A stretch of DNA of 64,000 nt from JBAXGW01 sp037139195 (GCA_037139195.1 JBAXGW010000018.1:1-64000); one strand, 5' to 3'; positions 35,824 to 46,621 are shown, numbered from the stretch's first letter. Numbers and translations: made by a program. The notes: generated by a model not told the origin, from the letters alone.

Positions 35824-38800
35824 TTGTCAAAATAAATTTCTTCACAATCGCTTTGTCTGAATTTTCAACATATAAAATATACACTCCAGCTCTAACATTC
35901 TTCAAGTCTACTACAAATTGATTAACACTATCATTTTCAATATATTGAACATTATAATAAACTCTACGACCATTATTGTCATATAAACAAATTCTATAAG
36001 TTTGAGCATCTATCCCATTTGATATAATATCAAAAGACAATGCAGCATATATTAAACGAAGGTTATCTATAGCAAAATCTTCATGTAAATTACATGAAAT
36101 TGAAATTGGATTAAATGTAGAAAACTTTCCATCATAATCAGTTTGTATTAATCTATAATATGTAAGATTAAACGGTTCTCTGTCTTCAACATTATAGCTA
36201 ATAATATTATTACTATTTCCTGCACCATCAATTTTTTTCAGTTCATTAAACGACCATGAATTATTAGATTTTTCAATTGTAAAATAATTATTATTTTGCT
36301 CATTTGCGGTTATCCATGAAATATCAATTTTATCAAAATTACACTTTGCAGAAAACGATAGCAAATTTATGGGCATCGGATTTTCTAAAACTTTTACTGT
36401 TGCTGTTTTTGCTAAATTATTTGAACAAGCCGTTGGAACAACTTTAACGGTTTTAACTGTTAAGGTGGCATCCGAATTTATAGCACCTGTAGTTAGAACA
36501 ATATCCCCTCCAGTTCCTAATTTAGAAGTACCTGTTGAAACTCCTCCAACTGTCAATTGATAAAGTGTTTGAGTTTCTGAATTATGGACAGTCACCCCAA
36601 CTGTATTTCCAGCATAAATTGAATCAGTAGACTCTGTAATATCTAAAGAAGTTGAGGGCATAACACAAGTTACTAAGGCAGAAGCAGAAGCAGCACCAAT
36701 ACAGTAGCCAGTGCTTGTAGCTTTTGCTGTAATAGCTCCACCTGCATAAACATCAGTTGATGATAACCCAGAAATTGTCCATACCCCACCAGCAACAGTT
36801 GCAGTTCCTCCAATTTGAATACCATCAACATACAATTTAATAACATCGCCATTAACTCCAGTTCCAGTAATACTGGCAGTACCCTCTGGAATTGGATTGG
36901 TAGTTATTGTTGGAATATTTGTTGTAATCGAACCTAAGCTCATAGCATTTGAAGCCACACTTGTTGTTTTACAAGAAACCTCAGCTTTCGCAGTTATAAC
37001 ATCAGTAAACAAAGTAATTGCAACATTATTTAAAGACCAATTTCCATAAGCATCAACATTTGTTGTGCCAACAGAAACAGCATTTTTATACACTCTGATT
37101 GTACTTCCTGTGGCTTCAACTGATGTTCCTGAAACAGTAACTGTGGTTGGAACAGAGGCTATACAGTATGAACTCGTAATTATTGGAGCAACAGCTGCTG
37201 AGCTATTAATTACAGATGTAGCAGCTGACGCCGCTGACTGGCAGCTTCCGCTGGGCGCTTGCTTTACTGTTATACTTTGGCAATTTGAAAAACTAAGCGA
37301 GTTAGCCGTCCATACTCCAGATGCATTTGCAGTTGCATATCCCAAAATAACACCATCTGCATAAATTTGAACATGTGCATTTGCCGTAGCGGCACCAGAA
37401 ATACTTGTAGTTGAATTTGTTATTGGAGATGTTGTTATTGTAGGTGCAGTTGCAGGAGTTCCACCTAAACATAACCATATAACAGGCGACTCACATTGCC
37501 CTGCCATAACTTGCGTCATATAATAAGCACTATTGTTTGTTAAACAACCAGCTCCACTATTACAATTAGCATTACTTGAATTACATTTCCATTGAAAACT
37601 TCCATCAGCTAATACAGTATAAGTTCCTGTGGTAAGCTCTGTTCCATCTGGACTGTAAAGATGAACAGTTGCTCCACTAATACCAGCACCTGCAGAGCCA
37701 CAAACTCCTTTTGTATTAATTGAAACATTACCAGCAGTTAATGTAGAAGTACAAATTTGCGAAACAGTTTTTTGAGAACAATTACCAACAGACTCAGTCT
37801 CTCATGAAGCTGTAGCGGTAGCAGTAATAATATCTCCACCTGATAATCCTGAAACACCATTTAAGATCCAAGAATTTGAACTAACTGTAGTAGTTCCTAA
37901 TAACGAACCATTTTTATACACTTTAATTGTTGAGCCATTAGCCTCTGTTGATGTACCCGAAATTGAAGTGGTTGAAGTTGTAATAGAACCAGTTATAGTT
38001 GGGCAAGGGCTTCTATCTGCAGGGGTACTTGTAGCAAGCTCAACAACCGTTGAAGGATAAAAATTTTCAATTACGGTGATGAACATTTGGTCATAGTTGT
38101 AATTATAGGTTGCGTCATTTATTCCTGTTAAATCCGACTGTGAATTGCTTCCTAAAGCAGCAGCTGGACTCATTGAAGTCATAATTGCCATTCTTAATTT
38201 AGTACTGGTAGTAACGGAAGGGAAATGAGTTGTAATGAGAGAAAATGGGATATAAAAATCATAAAAATAATCAGCATCACCACAATCAGTAGAAAGGGCA
38301 ACCGATTTTTGATAATAATCAGAACCTAACAATGACGCTTCTTCAGAAGGAGAAATAGTTCCATCAACATTATATAAATAAATACCAAAATTAGTTTGGC
38401 AAGAAACTTCAATTTCAAAACCAGGGTTACCTGGAATTGCATTAGGATCTGCATTGGGTCCAGTAAAACCGAGCTTTTCATCAATATCAATGAATATACT
38501 ATAGCCTTTAGAGTTTGGGGCCAATCCTCCTAATCTAAGTCTGATTAACATATTACCTGATCCATCATACGCTAGCAAAGCAGGGTCTTCTACCCCTGAA
38601 TCAACAAAATCGGTATACTTACAATCAGGTCCAGGACCTAAATCACTATTCGGCTCTAATCCAGGCATTGGAATAGGCCTATAATTAATTTCACTTTGGG
38701 TTTTATCGTTGGTTGAAAATCCAGCAGTTGTTGCAGAAACATAACCATCATTATTTGGATCTAACACAGCTGAACCAGCTCCAGTAGCTTTCTGAACAAT

Positions 38801-38881
38801 TACTCCCGGTGTTTGTCCATTTGCAATTAAAGCGAAACTAATAATAAAAAAAAGAATAATATTTCGTAAAAATACCTTCAT
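35819..38881 (-). pseudogene. large T9SS cargo gene interrupted by one in-frame TGA
   Basis: Two open frames on the same strand and in the same frame (38881-37802 and 37801-35819) are separated only by a TGA at 37804-37802. The 94 codons between that TGA and the first downstream ATG (37519) are open and encode protein-like sequence (VGNCSQKTVSQICTSTLTAG). Together they make about 1020 codons: signal peptide, an N-terminal domain with VLDPNNDGYVS, a series of Ig-like modules (GSTIKVYKNG, GSTIRVYKNA and similar), and a type A sorting tail ending AGVYILYVENSDKAIVKKFILTK. The residue at the stop is probably Gly (GGA to TGA). Either the gene is inactivated, or the base is a sequencing error. Confidence 0.8.
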
Positions 38882-38997
38882 TTAAACAAATTTAAACATC
38901 TATGCAATATACGTAATATTATCAAAATTTACAAGTTATTCGGTCGAAATGAAAAAATATATCGACAAATCAACATATTCACACTTTTTGTTTAATT

Positions 38998-40113
38998 TTA
39001 TTTGCCTAACAACTCCTCTAATTTCATTCTTAACGCTTCGCCTCTTAAGCTCTTTGCAATAATTTTGCCTTCTTTATCTAGCAATACAGTAAATGGAATA
39101 CCTTCTACACCATATTCTTTAGCGGCAACAGATTGCCAATATTTTAAATCGCTTATATGTTTCCATGTAAGATTATCCGCTTTTATTGCATTTACCCACG
39201 CATCTTTGCTTCTATCTAAAGAAACACCAATAATTTCAAATCCTTTATCTTTAAAATCAGCATATAGTTTTACTACATTTGGGTTTTCTTTTCTACAAGG
39301 CGAACACCAAGAAGCCCAGAAGTCAATTAAAACATATTTCCCTCTTAATGAAGATAAGGAAATTAAATTCCCATCAGGATCAGCAAGCGTAATTTCAGGG
39401 GCTACAGCGCCAATAGCAAGTTTAGCCGCACTTTGAACTTTTTTATGCAACTCTTCTACAAAAATAACCGTTGGATATTTTGCAAATAATAGAGCATCAA
39501 CTTCTTGTAGCAAAGTAAAATTATCGTCGAAATTCATTTTTTCAATAAAAAATAAAGAAGAAAGATTTTGCTTATGTAATTTTACAAATTCCGAAATTTT
39601 GTCGTTTTTTTCTTTTTCTATGCTTTCGTATTGTTTAATAAGTGAAGCGTAAATTGAATCTGCTTTTGGTGAAGTTTTTTGCGTTTCATACACATTTTCT
39701 AAACTATCTAGTTTTTTTTCAAATTTTGAAACCATGCTCTGAGTTGAAAAAACGAGCTCTGACTCAACGGAACCTTTAATATTCATTTTATTCATCAAGT
39801 CTGTTGCATCGCTTGAGAATACAACCTTTTCTCCTGGACTTAAAATTAAAACTACTGATTTTTTTGGTTCAAACTGAACAGAATAAAAATTTGGCGATTT
39901 AACTTTTGCAGTTTTAAACGTAAAGTTGCCTTTATCGTCAATAATCGCCGAATCCATAGGCACTTGTTCTTTATTCAATTCTATTAAATATGCTTTTGTA
40001 ATGTTTCTTGGCAAATTAGAAACAGTTCCTTTAATTGAAACTTCTTTTGAAGTTTGTGAATATGAAGCATTTGCAAAACAAAATGCAAGCGATAGAAGCA
40101 CTATTTTTTTCAT
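38998..40113 (-). CDS. TlpA-like thioredoxin-fold protein with N-terminal DUF4369
   Basis: Exported thiol-disulfide protein. Signal peptide (MKKIVLLSLAFCFANASYSQ), then a DUF4369-type beta domain (VSIKGTVSNLPRNITKAYLIEL ... DSAIIDDKGNFTF), a helical linker, and an AhpC/TSA-thioredoxin domain with active site WCSPC inside YVLIDFWASWCSPCRKENP and the cis-Pro region GVEGIPFTVLLD. Start set at the ATG at 40113, which opens the signal peptide; the frame continues 19 codons upstream without signal character. Probably reduces or oxidises envelope proteins; partners are unknown. Confidence 0.9.
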   Translation of the reverse strand: MKKIVLLSLAFCFANASYSQTSKEVSIKGTVSNLPRNITKAYLIELNKEQVPMDSAIIDDKGNFTFKTAKVKSPNFYSVQFEPKKSVVLILSPGEKVVFSSDATDLMNKMNIKGSVESELVFSTQSMVSKFEKKLDSLENVYETQKTSPKADSIYASLIKQYESIEKEKNDKISEFVKLHKQNLSSLFFIEKMNFDDNFTLLQEVDALLFAKYPTVIFVEELHKKVQSAAKLAIGAVAPEITLADPDGNLISLSSLRGKYVLIDFWASWCSPCRKENPNVVKLYADFKDKGFEIIGVSLDRSKDAWVNAIKADNLTWKHISDLKYWQSVAAKEYGVEGIPFTVLLDKEGKIIAKSLRGEALRMKLEELLGK

Positions 40114-40295
40114 GTGTTTGAATTTTATTTTATTTTTAACAATATTACAAATAATAAAATTATCTGACAAACTATTATCCAGTATTATGCCAAAAACAAT
40201 TTATAACCATCTATATTAAAACAATCAAGCTAAAGCCATGCAAATTGAATACGTAAAATTTTGAAAATTTTGCTTATAAATTCGCAATAAAAATA

Positions 40296-40303
40296 TAACT
40301 TTG
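40296..40303 (+). promoter_or_regulatory. -7 box of secA
   Basis: TAACTTTG, about 50 bp before the ATG. The nearest TTTTG (40268-40272) is a little farther than usual for a -33 element. Confidence 0.45.
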
Positions 40304-40353
40304 TTAACTATAACAAAAAATTTAGAAACATAAAAACTATACAATATTTTACA

Positions 40354-43300
40354 ATGGCGAATTTTATATCTAACCTATTAAGCGGCTTTTTTGGCAAAAA
40401 ATCAGATCGCGACATTAAAGAAATAATGCCTCTTGTTAATCTTATCAAAGCTGCTTATGAAAACATAAAAGATCTTAGCAATGATGAATTACGCGAAAAA
40501 AGTGCTAAAATAAAACAAACTATTGCCAACTACATTAAAGTTGAAGATGATAGAATTAACGAATTAAAAAAACTTTCTGATGAAAATCCAGATATGGATA
40601 TTGACGAAAAGGAAAAAATATATATAGAAATTGATCAACTGAACAAAACAATTAAAACAAAAATTGAAGCTATTTTGCTCGAAATGCTTCCCGAAACTTT
40701 TGCTATTGTAAAAGAAACTGCAAAACGTTTTACTGAAAATGAAAATGTAGTTGTTTTAGCAAATCAATTTGATAGAGATTTAGCTGCTCGCAAAAACAAT
40801 ATAGTTATTCAAGGTGACAAAGCTTTATGGTCGAACACTTGGACTGCTGGTGGGAATATGATTAAATGGGACATGATTCATTATGATGTTCAATTATTTG
40901 GAGGAGTTGTTTTACATAAAGGTAGTATTGCCGAGATGGGAACAGGAGAAGGAAAAACTTTAGTTGCAACCTTACCTGTTTTCTTAAACGCTCTTGCAGG
41001 AAAAGGCGTTCACCTTGTTACTGTAAATGATTATCTTGCAAAACGTGACTCTGAATGGATGGCTCCAATTTTCGAGTTCCATGGCCTTAGAGTTGACTGC
41101 ATCGATAAGCATGAACCAAACTCCGAACAACGCAGAAATGCATATTTAGCAGACATCACTTACGGAACAAATAATGAGTTTGGCTTCGATTATCTTCGTG
41201 ATAATATGACTAAAAACCCAGAAGAACTGGTTCAAAGAGGTCATCATTTTTCAATTGTTGATGAGGTAGATTCAGTTCTTATTGATGATGCTAGAACTCC
41301 ACTTATTATTTCTGGACCTGTTCACAAAGGAGACAAACAAGAGTTTGATGAACTAAAACCAAGAATTGAAAAATTAGTTAATGCGCAAAAAGCCTTGATA
41401 AACAATATTCTTGCTGATGCAAAAAAACAATTTGCAGAAGGCAAAGAAAAAGAAGCTGGTTTTTCATTATTAAAATTATATCGTGGTTTACCTAAACATA
41501 AAGCATTTATAAAATTTTTGAGTGAATTAGGTGTTAAAGCTTTACTATTAAAAACAGAAAACTTCTACATGCAAGATCAATCAAAACAAATGCATTTGGT
41601 AGATGAGGATTTGTATTTTGTTATTGATGAAAAAAATAATTCTATTGAGCTTACAGAAAAAGGAGTTGATTTAATTAGCACGAGTTCAGAAGATGCAAGT
41701 TTTTTTATCTTGCCTGACATTGGCTCTGATATTGCTGAAATAGAAAAATCAAATTTATCAGATAGCGATAAAGTAATTAGAAAAAGCGAATTACTAAACG
41801 ATTTTTCAATAAAATCAGAACGTGTTCATACTATCAACCAATTGTTAAAAGCATATACGCTTTTTGAAATTGATGTTGAATATGTTGTAATGGACAACAA
41901 AATAAAAATTGTTGATGAACAAACGGGTCGTATACTTGATGGAAGAAGATATTCAGATGGTCTGCACCAAGCTATTGAAGCAAAAGAAAACGTTAAAATA
42001 GAAGCAGCTACGCAAACTTTTGCAACTATAACGCTACAGAATTATTTTCGTATGTATCATAAGTTAGCAGGGATGACTGGAACTGCTGAAACTGAAGCTG
42101 GCGAATTATGGGATATCTATAAATTAGATGTTGTTGTAATCCCAACTAACAGACCTATAGCGAGAGACGACCGCGAAGATTTAGTTTATAAAACTACTCG
42201 CGAAAAATTCAATGCTGTTATTGACGACATCCAAAATCTTGTAACAAATGGTCGTCCTGTTCTTGTAGGAACAACTTCAGTTGAAACATCTGAGTTATTG
42301 AGCCGAATGCTTAAATTGCGAGGAATAAAACATAATGTACTTAATGCAAAACAACATCAAAAAGAAGCGGACATCGTTGCTGAAGCAGGTTTTGCCGGAA
42401 CAGTAACTATTGCAACTAATATGGCTGGTCGTGGAACGGATATAAAATTAGGTCCAGGAGTAAAAGAAGCAGGCGGTCTTGCAATAATAGGTACCGAACG
42501 CCACGAATCTCGTCGCGTCGACCGTCAGTTGCGTGGACGTGCTGGACGTCAGGGCGACCCAGGCTCTTCTCAATTCTATGTTGCATTAGAAGATAATTTG
42601 ATGCGTTTATTTGGCTCCGACCGTATAGCCAAATTTATGGATAGACTTGGCTTAAAAGAAGGCGAAGTAATTCAACACAGCATGATTACAAAATCTATTG
42701 AACGTGCGCAGAAAAAGGTAGAAGAAAACAATTTTGGCATTCGTAAACGTTTGCTTGAATATGATGATGTAATGAATTCGCAACGCGAAGTTATTTATGG
42801 ACGCAGGAAAAATGCGTTATTTGGCGATAAGTTATCAATAGATATTTCAAATATGATTTTTGACGTTTGTGAGAATATCACAAATGAAAATCACAGCAAT
42901 AATAATTTTGATAATTTCCAATTCGAACTTATTAAAACGTTTGGAATAGAATCTCCTGTTGACAATAATCAATTCCATAAAATATCATCAAACGAATTAA
43001 TTGATCTTCTATACGATAAAGTAAGTGATTTTTATAAAAACAAAAATAACTTAATGTCTGATAGGAGCTTCCCTGTAATAAAAGATGTTTATGAAAATAG
43101 CTCTCATATATATGAAAACATACTTGTTCCTGTAACTGATGGAAAACATGGATTACAAGTACTAGTTAATTTAAAAAAGGCCTACGAAACCAAGGGCAAA
43201 GAACTAGTGTTGGCATTTGAGAAGTTTGTTAATTTAATTTCAATTGACGAAGAATGGAAAGAACATCTTCGCGAAATGGATGAACTAAAACAATCGGTTC

Positions 43301-43638
43301 AGAATGCAGCTTATGAACAAAAAGACCCTTTATTAATTTACAAATTTGAATCTTTCAACCTTTTCAAGGAAATGATTAATAAGGTTAACAAGGAAATTGT
43401 AGCGTTCTTATTTAAAGGAAACTTGCCAAAAGATGAAAGTCGAGTTGAACAAACAAGTCAAACTCGATTAACAAGCGATTTAGACAAGTTGAAGACTGGA
43501 CGTTCTGAAGTGCAGGATACGCGTGAAAATCAAAAAGCGGCCCCTGTTGTTGCCGAAAAACGTATTGGACGAAACGATCAGTGTCCTTGCGGAAGTGGCA
43601 AAAAATACAAACACTGTCATGGTATTAATGAAGCATAA
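40354..43638 (+). CDS. secA: preprotein translocase ATPase SecA
   Basis: Motor of the Sec export pathway. Walker A MGTGEGKT at 195-202, YGTNNEFGFDYLRDN, the DEAD-like VDEVDSVLIDDARTPLIISGP, and late motifs TNMAGRGTDIKL and GRAGRQGDPGSSQFYVALEDNLMRLF are all present. The C-terminus carries the zinc motif CPCGSGKKYKHCHG. At 1094 residues it is longer than E. coli SecA because of an insertion after the first motor part, as usual in Bacteroidota. A terminator follows, so it is monocistronic. Confidence 0.98.
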   Translation: MANFISNLLSGFFGKKSDRDIKEIMPLVNLIKAAYENIKDLSNDELREKSAKIKQTIANYIKVEDDRINELKKLSDENPDMDIDEKEKIYIEIDQLNKTIKTKIEAILLEMLPETFAIVKETAKRFTENENVVVLANQFDRDLAARKNNIVIQGDKALWSNTWTAGGNMIKWDMIHYDVQLFGGVVLHKGSIAEMGTGEGKTLVATLPVFLNALAGKGVHLVTVNDYLAKRDSEWMAPIFEFHGLRVDCIDKHEPNSEQRRNAYLADITYGTNNEFGFDYLRDNMTKNPEELVQRGHHFSIVDEVDSVLIDDARTPLIISGPVHKGDKQEFDELKPRIEKLVNAQKALINNILADAKKQFAEGKEKEAGFSLLKLYRGLPKHKAFIKFLSELGVKALLLKTENFYMQDQSKQMHLVDEDLYFVIDEKNNSIELTEKGVDLISTSSEDASFFILPDIGSDIAEIEKSNLSDSDKVIRKSELLNDFSIKSERVHTINQLLKAYTLFEIDVEYVVMDNKIKIVDEQTGRILDGRRYSDGLHQAIEAKENVKIEAATQTFATITLQNYFRMYHKLAGMTGTAETEAGELWDIYKLDVVVIPTNRPIARDDREDLVYKTTREKFNAVIDDIQNLVTNGRPVLVGTTSVETSELLSRMLKLRGIKHNVLNAKQHQKEADIVAEAGFAGTVTIATNMAGRGTDIKLGPGVKEAGGLAIIGTERHESRRVDRQLRGRAGRQGDPGSSQFYVALEDNLMRLFGSDRIAKFMDRLGLKEGEVIQHSMITKSIERAQKKVEENNFGIRKRLLEYDDVMNSQREVIYGRRKNALFGDKLSIDISNMIFDVCENITNENHSNNNFDNFQFELIKTFGIESPVDNNQFHKISSNELIDLLYDKVSDFYKNKNNLMSDRSFPVIKDVYENSSHIYENILVPVTDGKHGLQVLVNLKKAYETKGKELVLAFEKFVNLISIDEEWKEHLREMDELKQSVQNAAYEQKDPLLIYKFESFNLFKEMINKVNKEIVAFLFKGNLPKDESRVEQTSQTRLTSDLDKLKTGRSEVQDTRENQKAAPVVAEKRIGRNDQCPCGSGKKYKHCHGINEA

Positions 43639-43672
43639 CAAAAAAGTCCAATCAATCGATTGGACTTTTTTG
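43639..43672 (+). terminator. intrinsic terminator after secA
   Basis: GTCCAATC (43646-43653), loop AATC, GATTGGAC, flanked by an A-tract and a T-run. Confidence 0.95.
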
Positions 43673-43773
43673 TTAAATGTCAATTTTGTTTAAAAATCTT
43701 TTGCTTACATTCAACTGATTAACTGCTAAATAGTAATAATAGAAAAAAAATAATCAATTTATTTTGAAATAAA

Positions 43774-43805
43774 TTTGGTAGAATAAAAATAATATTCTAA
43801 TTTCG
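43774..43805 (+). promoter_or_regulatory. promoter of the tRNA cluster
   Basis: TTTG at 43774-43777, a 20-bp spacer and TAATTTCG at 43798-43805 (one mismatch to TAnnTTTG), 21 bp before the first tRNA. Confidence 0.6.
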
Positions 43806-43826
43806 CCGTCCGAAAAAAGAGTAAAT

Positions 43827-43899
43827 GCCGATATAGCTCAGTTGGTAGAGCAGCTGATTTGTAATCAGCCGGTCGGCGGTTCAAGTCCGTCTATCGGCT
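43827..43899 (+). tRNA. tRNA-Thr (anticodon TGT)
   Basis: 73-nt cloverleaf. The acceptor GCCGATA pairs with TATCGGC, the D-arm is GCTC-AGTTGGTA-GAGC, the anticodon stem GCTGA/TCAGC carries loop TTTGTAA, and the T-arm has GTTCAAGTC. The discriminator is T and CCA is not encoded. Confidence 0.95.
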
Positions 43900-43936
43900 C
43901 TTTTTTTTTACTGACTTTTGAAAAAAAGTTTTAACT

Positions 43937-44018
43937 GGGGAGGTACCAGAGCGGTCAAATGGGGCAGACTGTAAATCTGTTGGCGCAGCCTTCGGAGGTT
44001 CGAATCCTCCTCTCCCCA
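43937..44018 (+). tRNA. tRNA-Tyr (anticodon GTA)
   Basis: 82-nt class II tRNA with a long variable arm (GGCGCAGCCTTC region). The acceptor GGGGAGG pairs with TCTCCCC with one G-U pair. The anticodon loop is CTGTAAA, giving anticodon GTA. The T-arm has GGTTCGAATCC. CCA is not encoded. Confidence 0.95.
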
Positions 44019-44184
44019 CAACAAAAAAAGAGGCACTTAGAAAAGCCTCATTAGTTCTTTGAAGGTGTTTTAAAAGTTTGAGATTGTGAAGTTGTTGATA
44101 TTTAATAGTTTACATAGGTAAATGACTAAATTCAAAATCGAACAAAACGATAAAATTTCGACTTTTTAAACATCTTACTTTTAG

Positions 44185-44260
44185 GCGAAAGTAGCTCATT
44201 TGGTAGAGCGATAGCCTTCCAAGCTATAGGTGGCGGGTTCGAGCCCCGTCTTTCGCTCCA
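44185..44260 (+). tRNA. tRNA-Gly (anticodon TCC)
   Basis: Acceptor GCGAAAG pairs with CTTTCGC. The anticodon stem ATAGC/GCTAT has loop CTTCCAA. The T-arm is CGGGTTCGAGCCCCG. The discriminator is T, and CCA is encoded at 44258-44260, unlike the two tRNAs upstream. Confidence 0.95.
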
Positions 44261-44264
44261 AGTC

Positions 44265-44292
44265 AAGCCATTTGTTTTCAAATGGCTTTTTT
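44265..44292 (+). terminator. intrinsic terminator after tRNA-Gly
   Basis: AAGCCATTTG (44265-44274), loop TTTT, CAAATGGCTT, then a T-run. Confidence 0.9.
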
Positions 44293-44386
44293 ATTTCTCT
44301 CTATTTTCATATTACAATATTTAGTACTTTTGTGTGATGGTAAACCTGTTCGATTTCAAATAATTGAAAGGTCTTGAATTTATTAT

Positions 44387-46321
44387 ATGAAGAAAACAAA
44401 AAAAATTGCTATCTATTCAATAATAAGCCTAACAGTTTTGTTTGGGCTATTCTTCATATTAAGAGGGCCCATACTTAGCTGGTATATCGATAAAAAAATC
44501 AAACAATTCAATATTGAATATTCAGCACAACTAAAGCTTGGGAAGCATGAATTTGTAGGCTTGTCGGGAATTAAAATTTCAGACCTTTCGCTAAAAGAAA
44601 AAAGCAACGACACTTTACTTACCATTAAAGATTGTTATGTTAAAGTAAACATTTTTAAATCAATTTTTGGAGGCGTCAATATTGGAAATATTGAATTAAA
44701 TCAACCCCAGTTCTCTTTTATCTCAGATTCAACTCATAACAATTACAACTTCCTTTTAAAAAACAAAAAAACAAAAGAAGATACCATTCATCAAAAAAAT
44801 TACGCCGAATACTTCAATTCTATTATTTCAAAGGTATTTGACAAGCTTCCATCCACATTCGATATTAAAAACTTGAAAGTCCTTTTTTCAGTTAATAAAT
44901 ACAAAATTCAGCTTTCTTCGGATAATTTTTCTATGCTAAACGAAAAATTTAACGCCCTGTTTTTAGTTGAAGAAGATAGCTTAAAAGAGCAGCTCGAACT
45001 CACTGGTTCATACGACAAAGAAGATAAAACAGGCGATTTCAATTTAAAATCGATAGGAAACGATACCCTTTTTATTCCCTACATAAAACACAAATACCAA
45101 TTAACGGTTGGCTTTAGCGAATTGACTGGAAGCATGAATACTTACAATAAAACTAATGACAATTCAGAAATTACAGGTGTTTTTTCTTCCAAAAACTTCA
45201 TTTGTCATCATTGGCGCATTTCGCCTGATAATATTGAAATTAGCAAAGTTAAACTAAACTACTCACTGCTTTTTGGCGAAAAATCAATCACATTAGACAG
45301 TACTTCTATAGTTGAATTCAATAAATTAAAATTCCGACTTTTTAGCGAATACATTAACGATACAAGCAAAAAAATAAAATTTTTTATTCCTAAGCTCTCA
45401 TTTAAAGCCGACGACTTTTTCTCTTCACTACCAAAAGGATTATTTTCGACTCTTGAAGGAATCAAAACAAGCGGTGATTTAAGCTTTTTCTTTAATTTCG
45501 ACCTAGATTTAGCTCAAATAGATTCATTAAAGTTCAAATCAGAACTCGCAGCAAATGACTTAAAAATAAACTCAATGGGCAGGGTGAACTTTAAGTATGT
45601 TAACGATACTTTTACTTATAATGCCTATGACAAAGGTGTTTTAATTCGTAAAATAATTATTGGTCCATCAAATCCAAATTATCGCAGCTTAGCTGAAATC
45701 CCAGATATACTAAAGTATTCTGTAATAAATTCAGAAGATGGCTGGTTTTTTGGTCATAGAGGATTTTTGCCAGATGCAATAAGAGAATCGCTTATTGCAG
45801 ATATTAAAGTGCGAAGATTTGTAAGAGGAGGAAGTACTATTAGTATGCAATTGGTAAAAAATTTATTTTTAAATAGGAATAAAAATATAAGCAGAAAAGT
45901 TGAAGAAATGCTAATTACATGGCTTATAGAAAATAATAGGTGGATCAGTAAAGAACGAATGATAGAAATATATTTGAATATTATTGAGTGGGGACCTGGT
46001 ATTTATGGAGCAAATGAAGCTGCAAAATTTTATTTCGATAAAGATGTTTCAAAATTAACCTTGGCTGAGTCAATATATTTGGCTAGTATAATTCCTCGAC
46101 CAAAACTTTTTAAATATTCTTTTGATGAAACTGGAATGTTAAAAGAATATATTGTTAACTACTATCAACGAATGGCCGATAAAATGCTGAAAAAAGAATA
46201 TATTAGTCAAAGCCAATATGATGAATTAAAGACAGAAGTAACAATAAAAGGACCAGCAAAATATCTTCTAAGAACAGATAGTTTAAAACCTGATTCAATT
46301 GTATTTATAAAAAATTATTAA
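44387..46321 (+). CDS. GT51 transglycosylase with AsmA-like N-terminal region
   Basis: One transmembrane helix near the N-terminus, then about 400 residues resembling the start of AsmA/TamB-like proteins (IDKKIKQFNIEYSAQLKLG, ISDLSLKEKSNDTLLTIKDC). From about 440 it is a peptidoglycan glycosyltransferase of family GT51: the catalytic Glu region SEDGWFFGHRG with E450, RGGSTISMQLVKNLFL (480 onward) and ERMIEIYLNIIEWG. There is no transpeptidase domain. It should polymerise lipid II on the periplasmic side. A TACTTTTG box lies at 44325-44332. Confidence 0.85.
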   Translation: MKKTKKIAIYSIISLTVLFGLFFILRGPILSWYIDKKIKQFNIEYSAQLKLGKHEFVGLSGIKISDLSLKEKSNDTLLTIKDCYVKVNIFKSIFGGVNIGNIELNQPQFSFISDSTHNNYNFLLKNKKTKEDTIHQKNYAEYFNSIISKVFDKLPSTFDIKNLKVLFSVNKYKIQLSSDNFSMLNEKFNALFLVEEDSLKEQLELTGSYDKEDKTGDFNLKSIGNDTLFIPYIKHKYQLTVGFSELTGSMNTYNKTNDNSEITGVFSSKNFICHHWRISPDNIEISKVKLNYSLLFGEKSITLDSTSIVEFNKLKFRLFSEYINDTSKKIKFFIPKLSFKADDFFSSLPKGLFSTLEGIKTSGDLSFFFNFDLDLAQIDSLKFKSELAANDLKINSMGRVNFKYVNDTFTYNAYDKGVLIRKIIIGPSNPNYRSLAEIPDILKYSVINSEDGWFFGHRGFLPDAIRESLIADIKVRRFVRGGSTISMQLVKNLFLNRNKNISRKVEEMLITWLIENNRWISKERMIEIYLNIIEWGPGIYGANEAAKFYFDKDVSKLTLAESIYLASIIPRPKLFKYSFDETGMLKEYIVNYYQRMADKMLKKEYISQSQYDELKTEVTIKGPAKYLLRTDSLKPDSIVFIKNY

Positions 46322-46383
46322 AAATTTACTATTATACTCAATAAGTTTACAATTTATTCGTTTATACAAAAGCATATTTTAAA

Positions 46384-46391
46384 TATATTTG
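46384..46391 (+). promoter_or_regulatory. -7 box of the 46-residue lipoprotein gene
   Basis: TATATTTG, 30 bp before the ATG; the -33 position has TTTA (46361-46364), one base off the consensus. Confidence 0.55.
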
Positions 46392-46421
46392 TATTTAAAT
46401 TTAAAAAAACAGATTTAATTT

Positions 46422-46562
46422 ATGAAAAGAAAAAAAATTGTAGTAATCGCAGCGCTTTTTATAGCTCTTGCAACATTAATATCATCCTGTGGTTCAGGAC
46501 CAAAGGGCTGTAAGAAAATGAAATACCATAATAGCGACAGAAAAAGAGGATTAGCTAGTTAA
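46422..46562 (+). CDS. 46-residue lipoprotein upstream of sprE
   Basis: Short frame starting MKRKKIVVIAALFIALATL, followed by lipobox ISSC (Cys23) and a mature part of only 24 residues (CGSGPKGCKKMKYHNSDRKR...). The basic N-region, hydrophobic core and lipobox make it a real exported lipoprotein, and it has a good -7 box. It sits 59 bp upstream of sprE on the same strand. The mature sequence is basic like the two tiny lipoproteins near dnaG, but I see no alignable similarity beyond that. Function unknown. Confidence 0.7.
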   Translation: MKRKKIVVIAALFIALATLISSCGSGPKGCKKMKYHNSDRKRGLAS

Positions 46563-46621
46563 TTTAACGACTAAGCTATTCCAATTTTTTATTATTTTTG
46601 TTAATATAAAAAATCTATAGA

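Noticed and set aside
37802..37804. TGA recoding (Trp, Gly or selenocysteine) in the T9SS cargo gene
   Set aside because: Other genes use TGA as a stop (ATGA overlaps), Trp is coded by TGG throughout, and I see no selenocysteine element. A nonsense change or read error is simpler.
44030..44049. Terminator after tRNA-Tyr
   Set aside because: Only a 5-bp stem (GAGGC/GCCTC) without a T-run; too weak to call.
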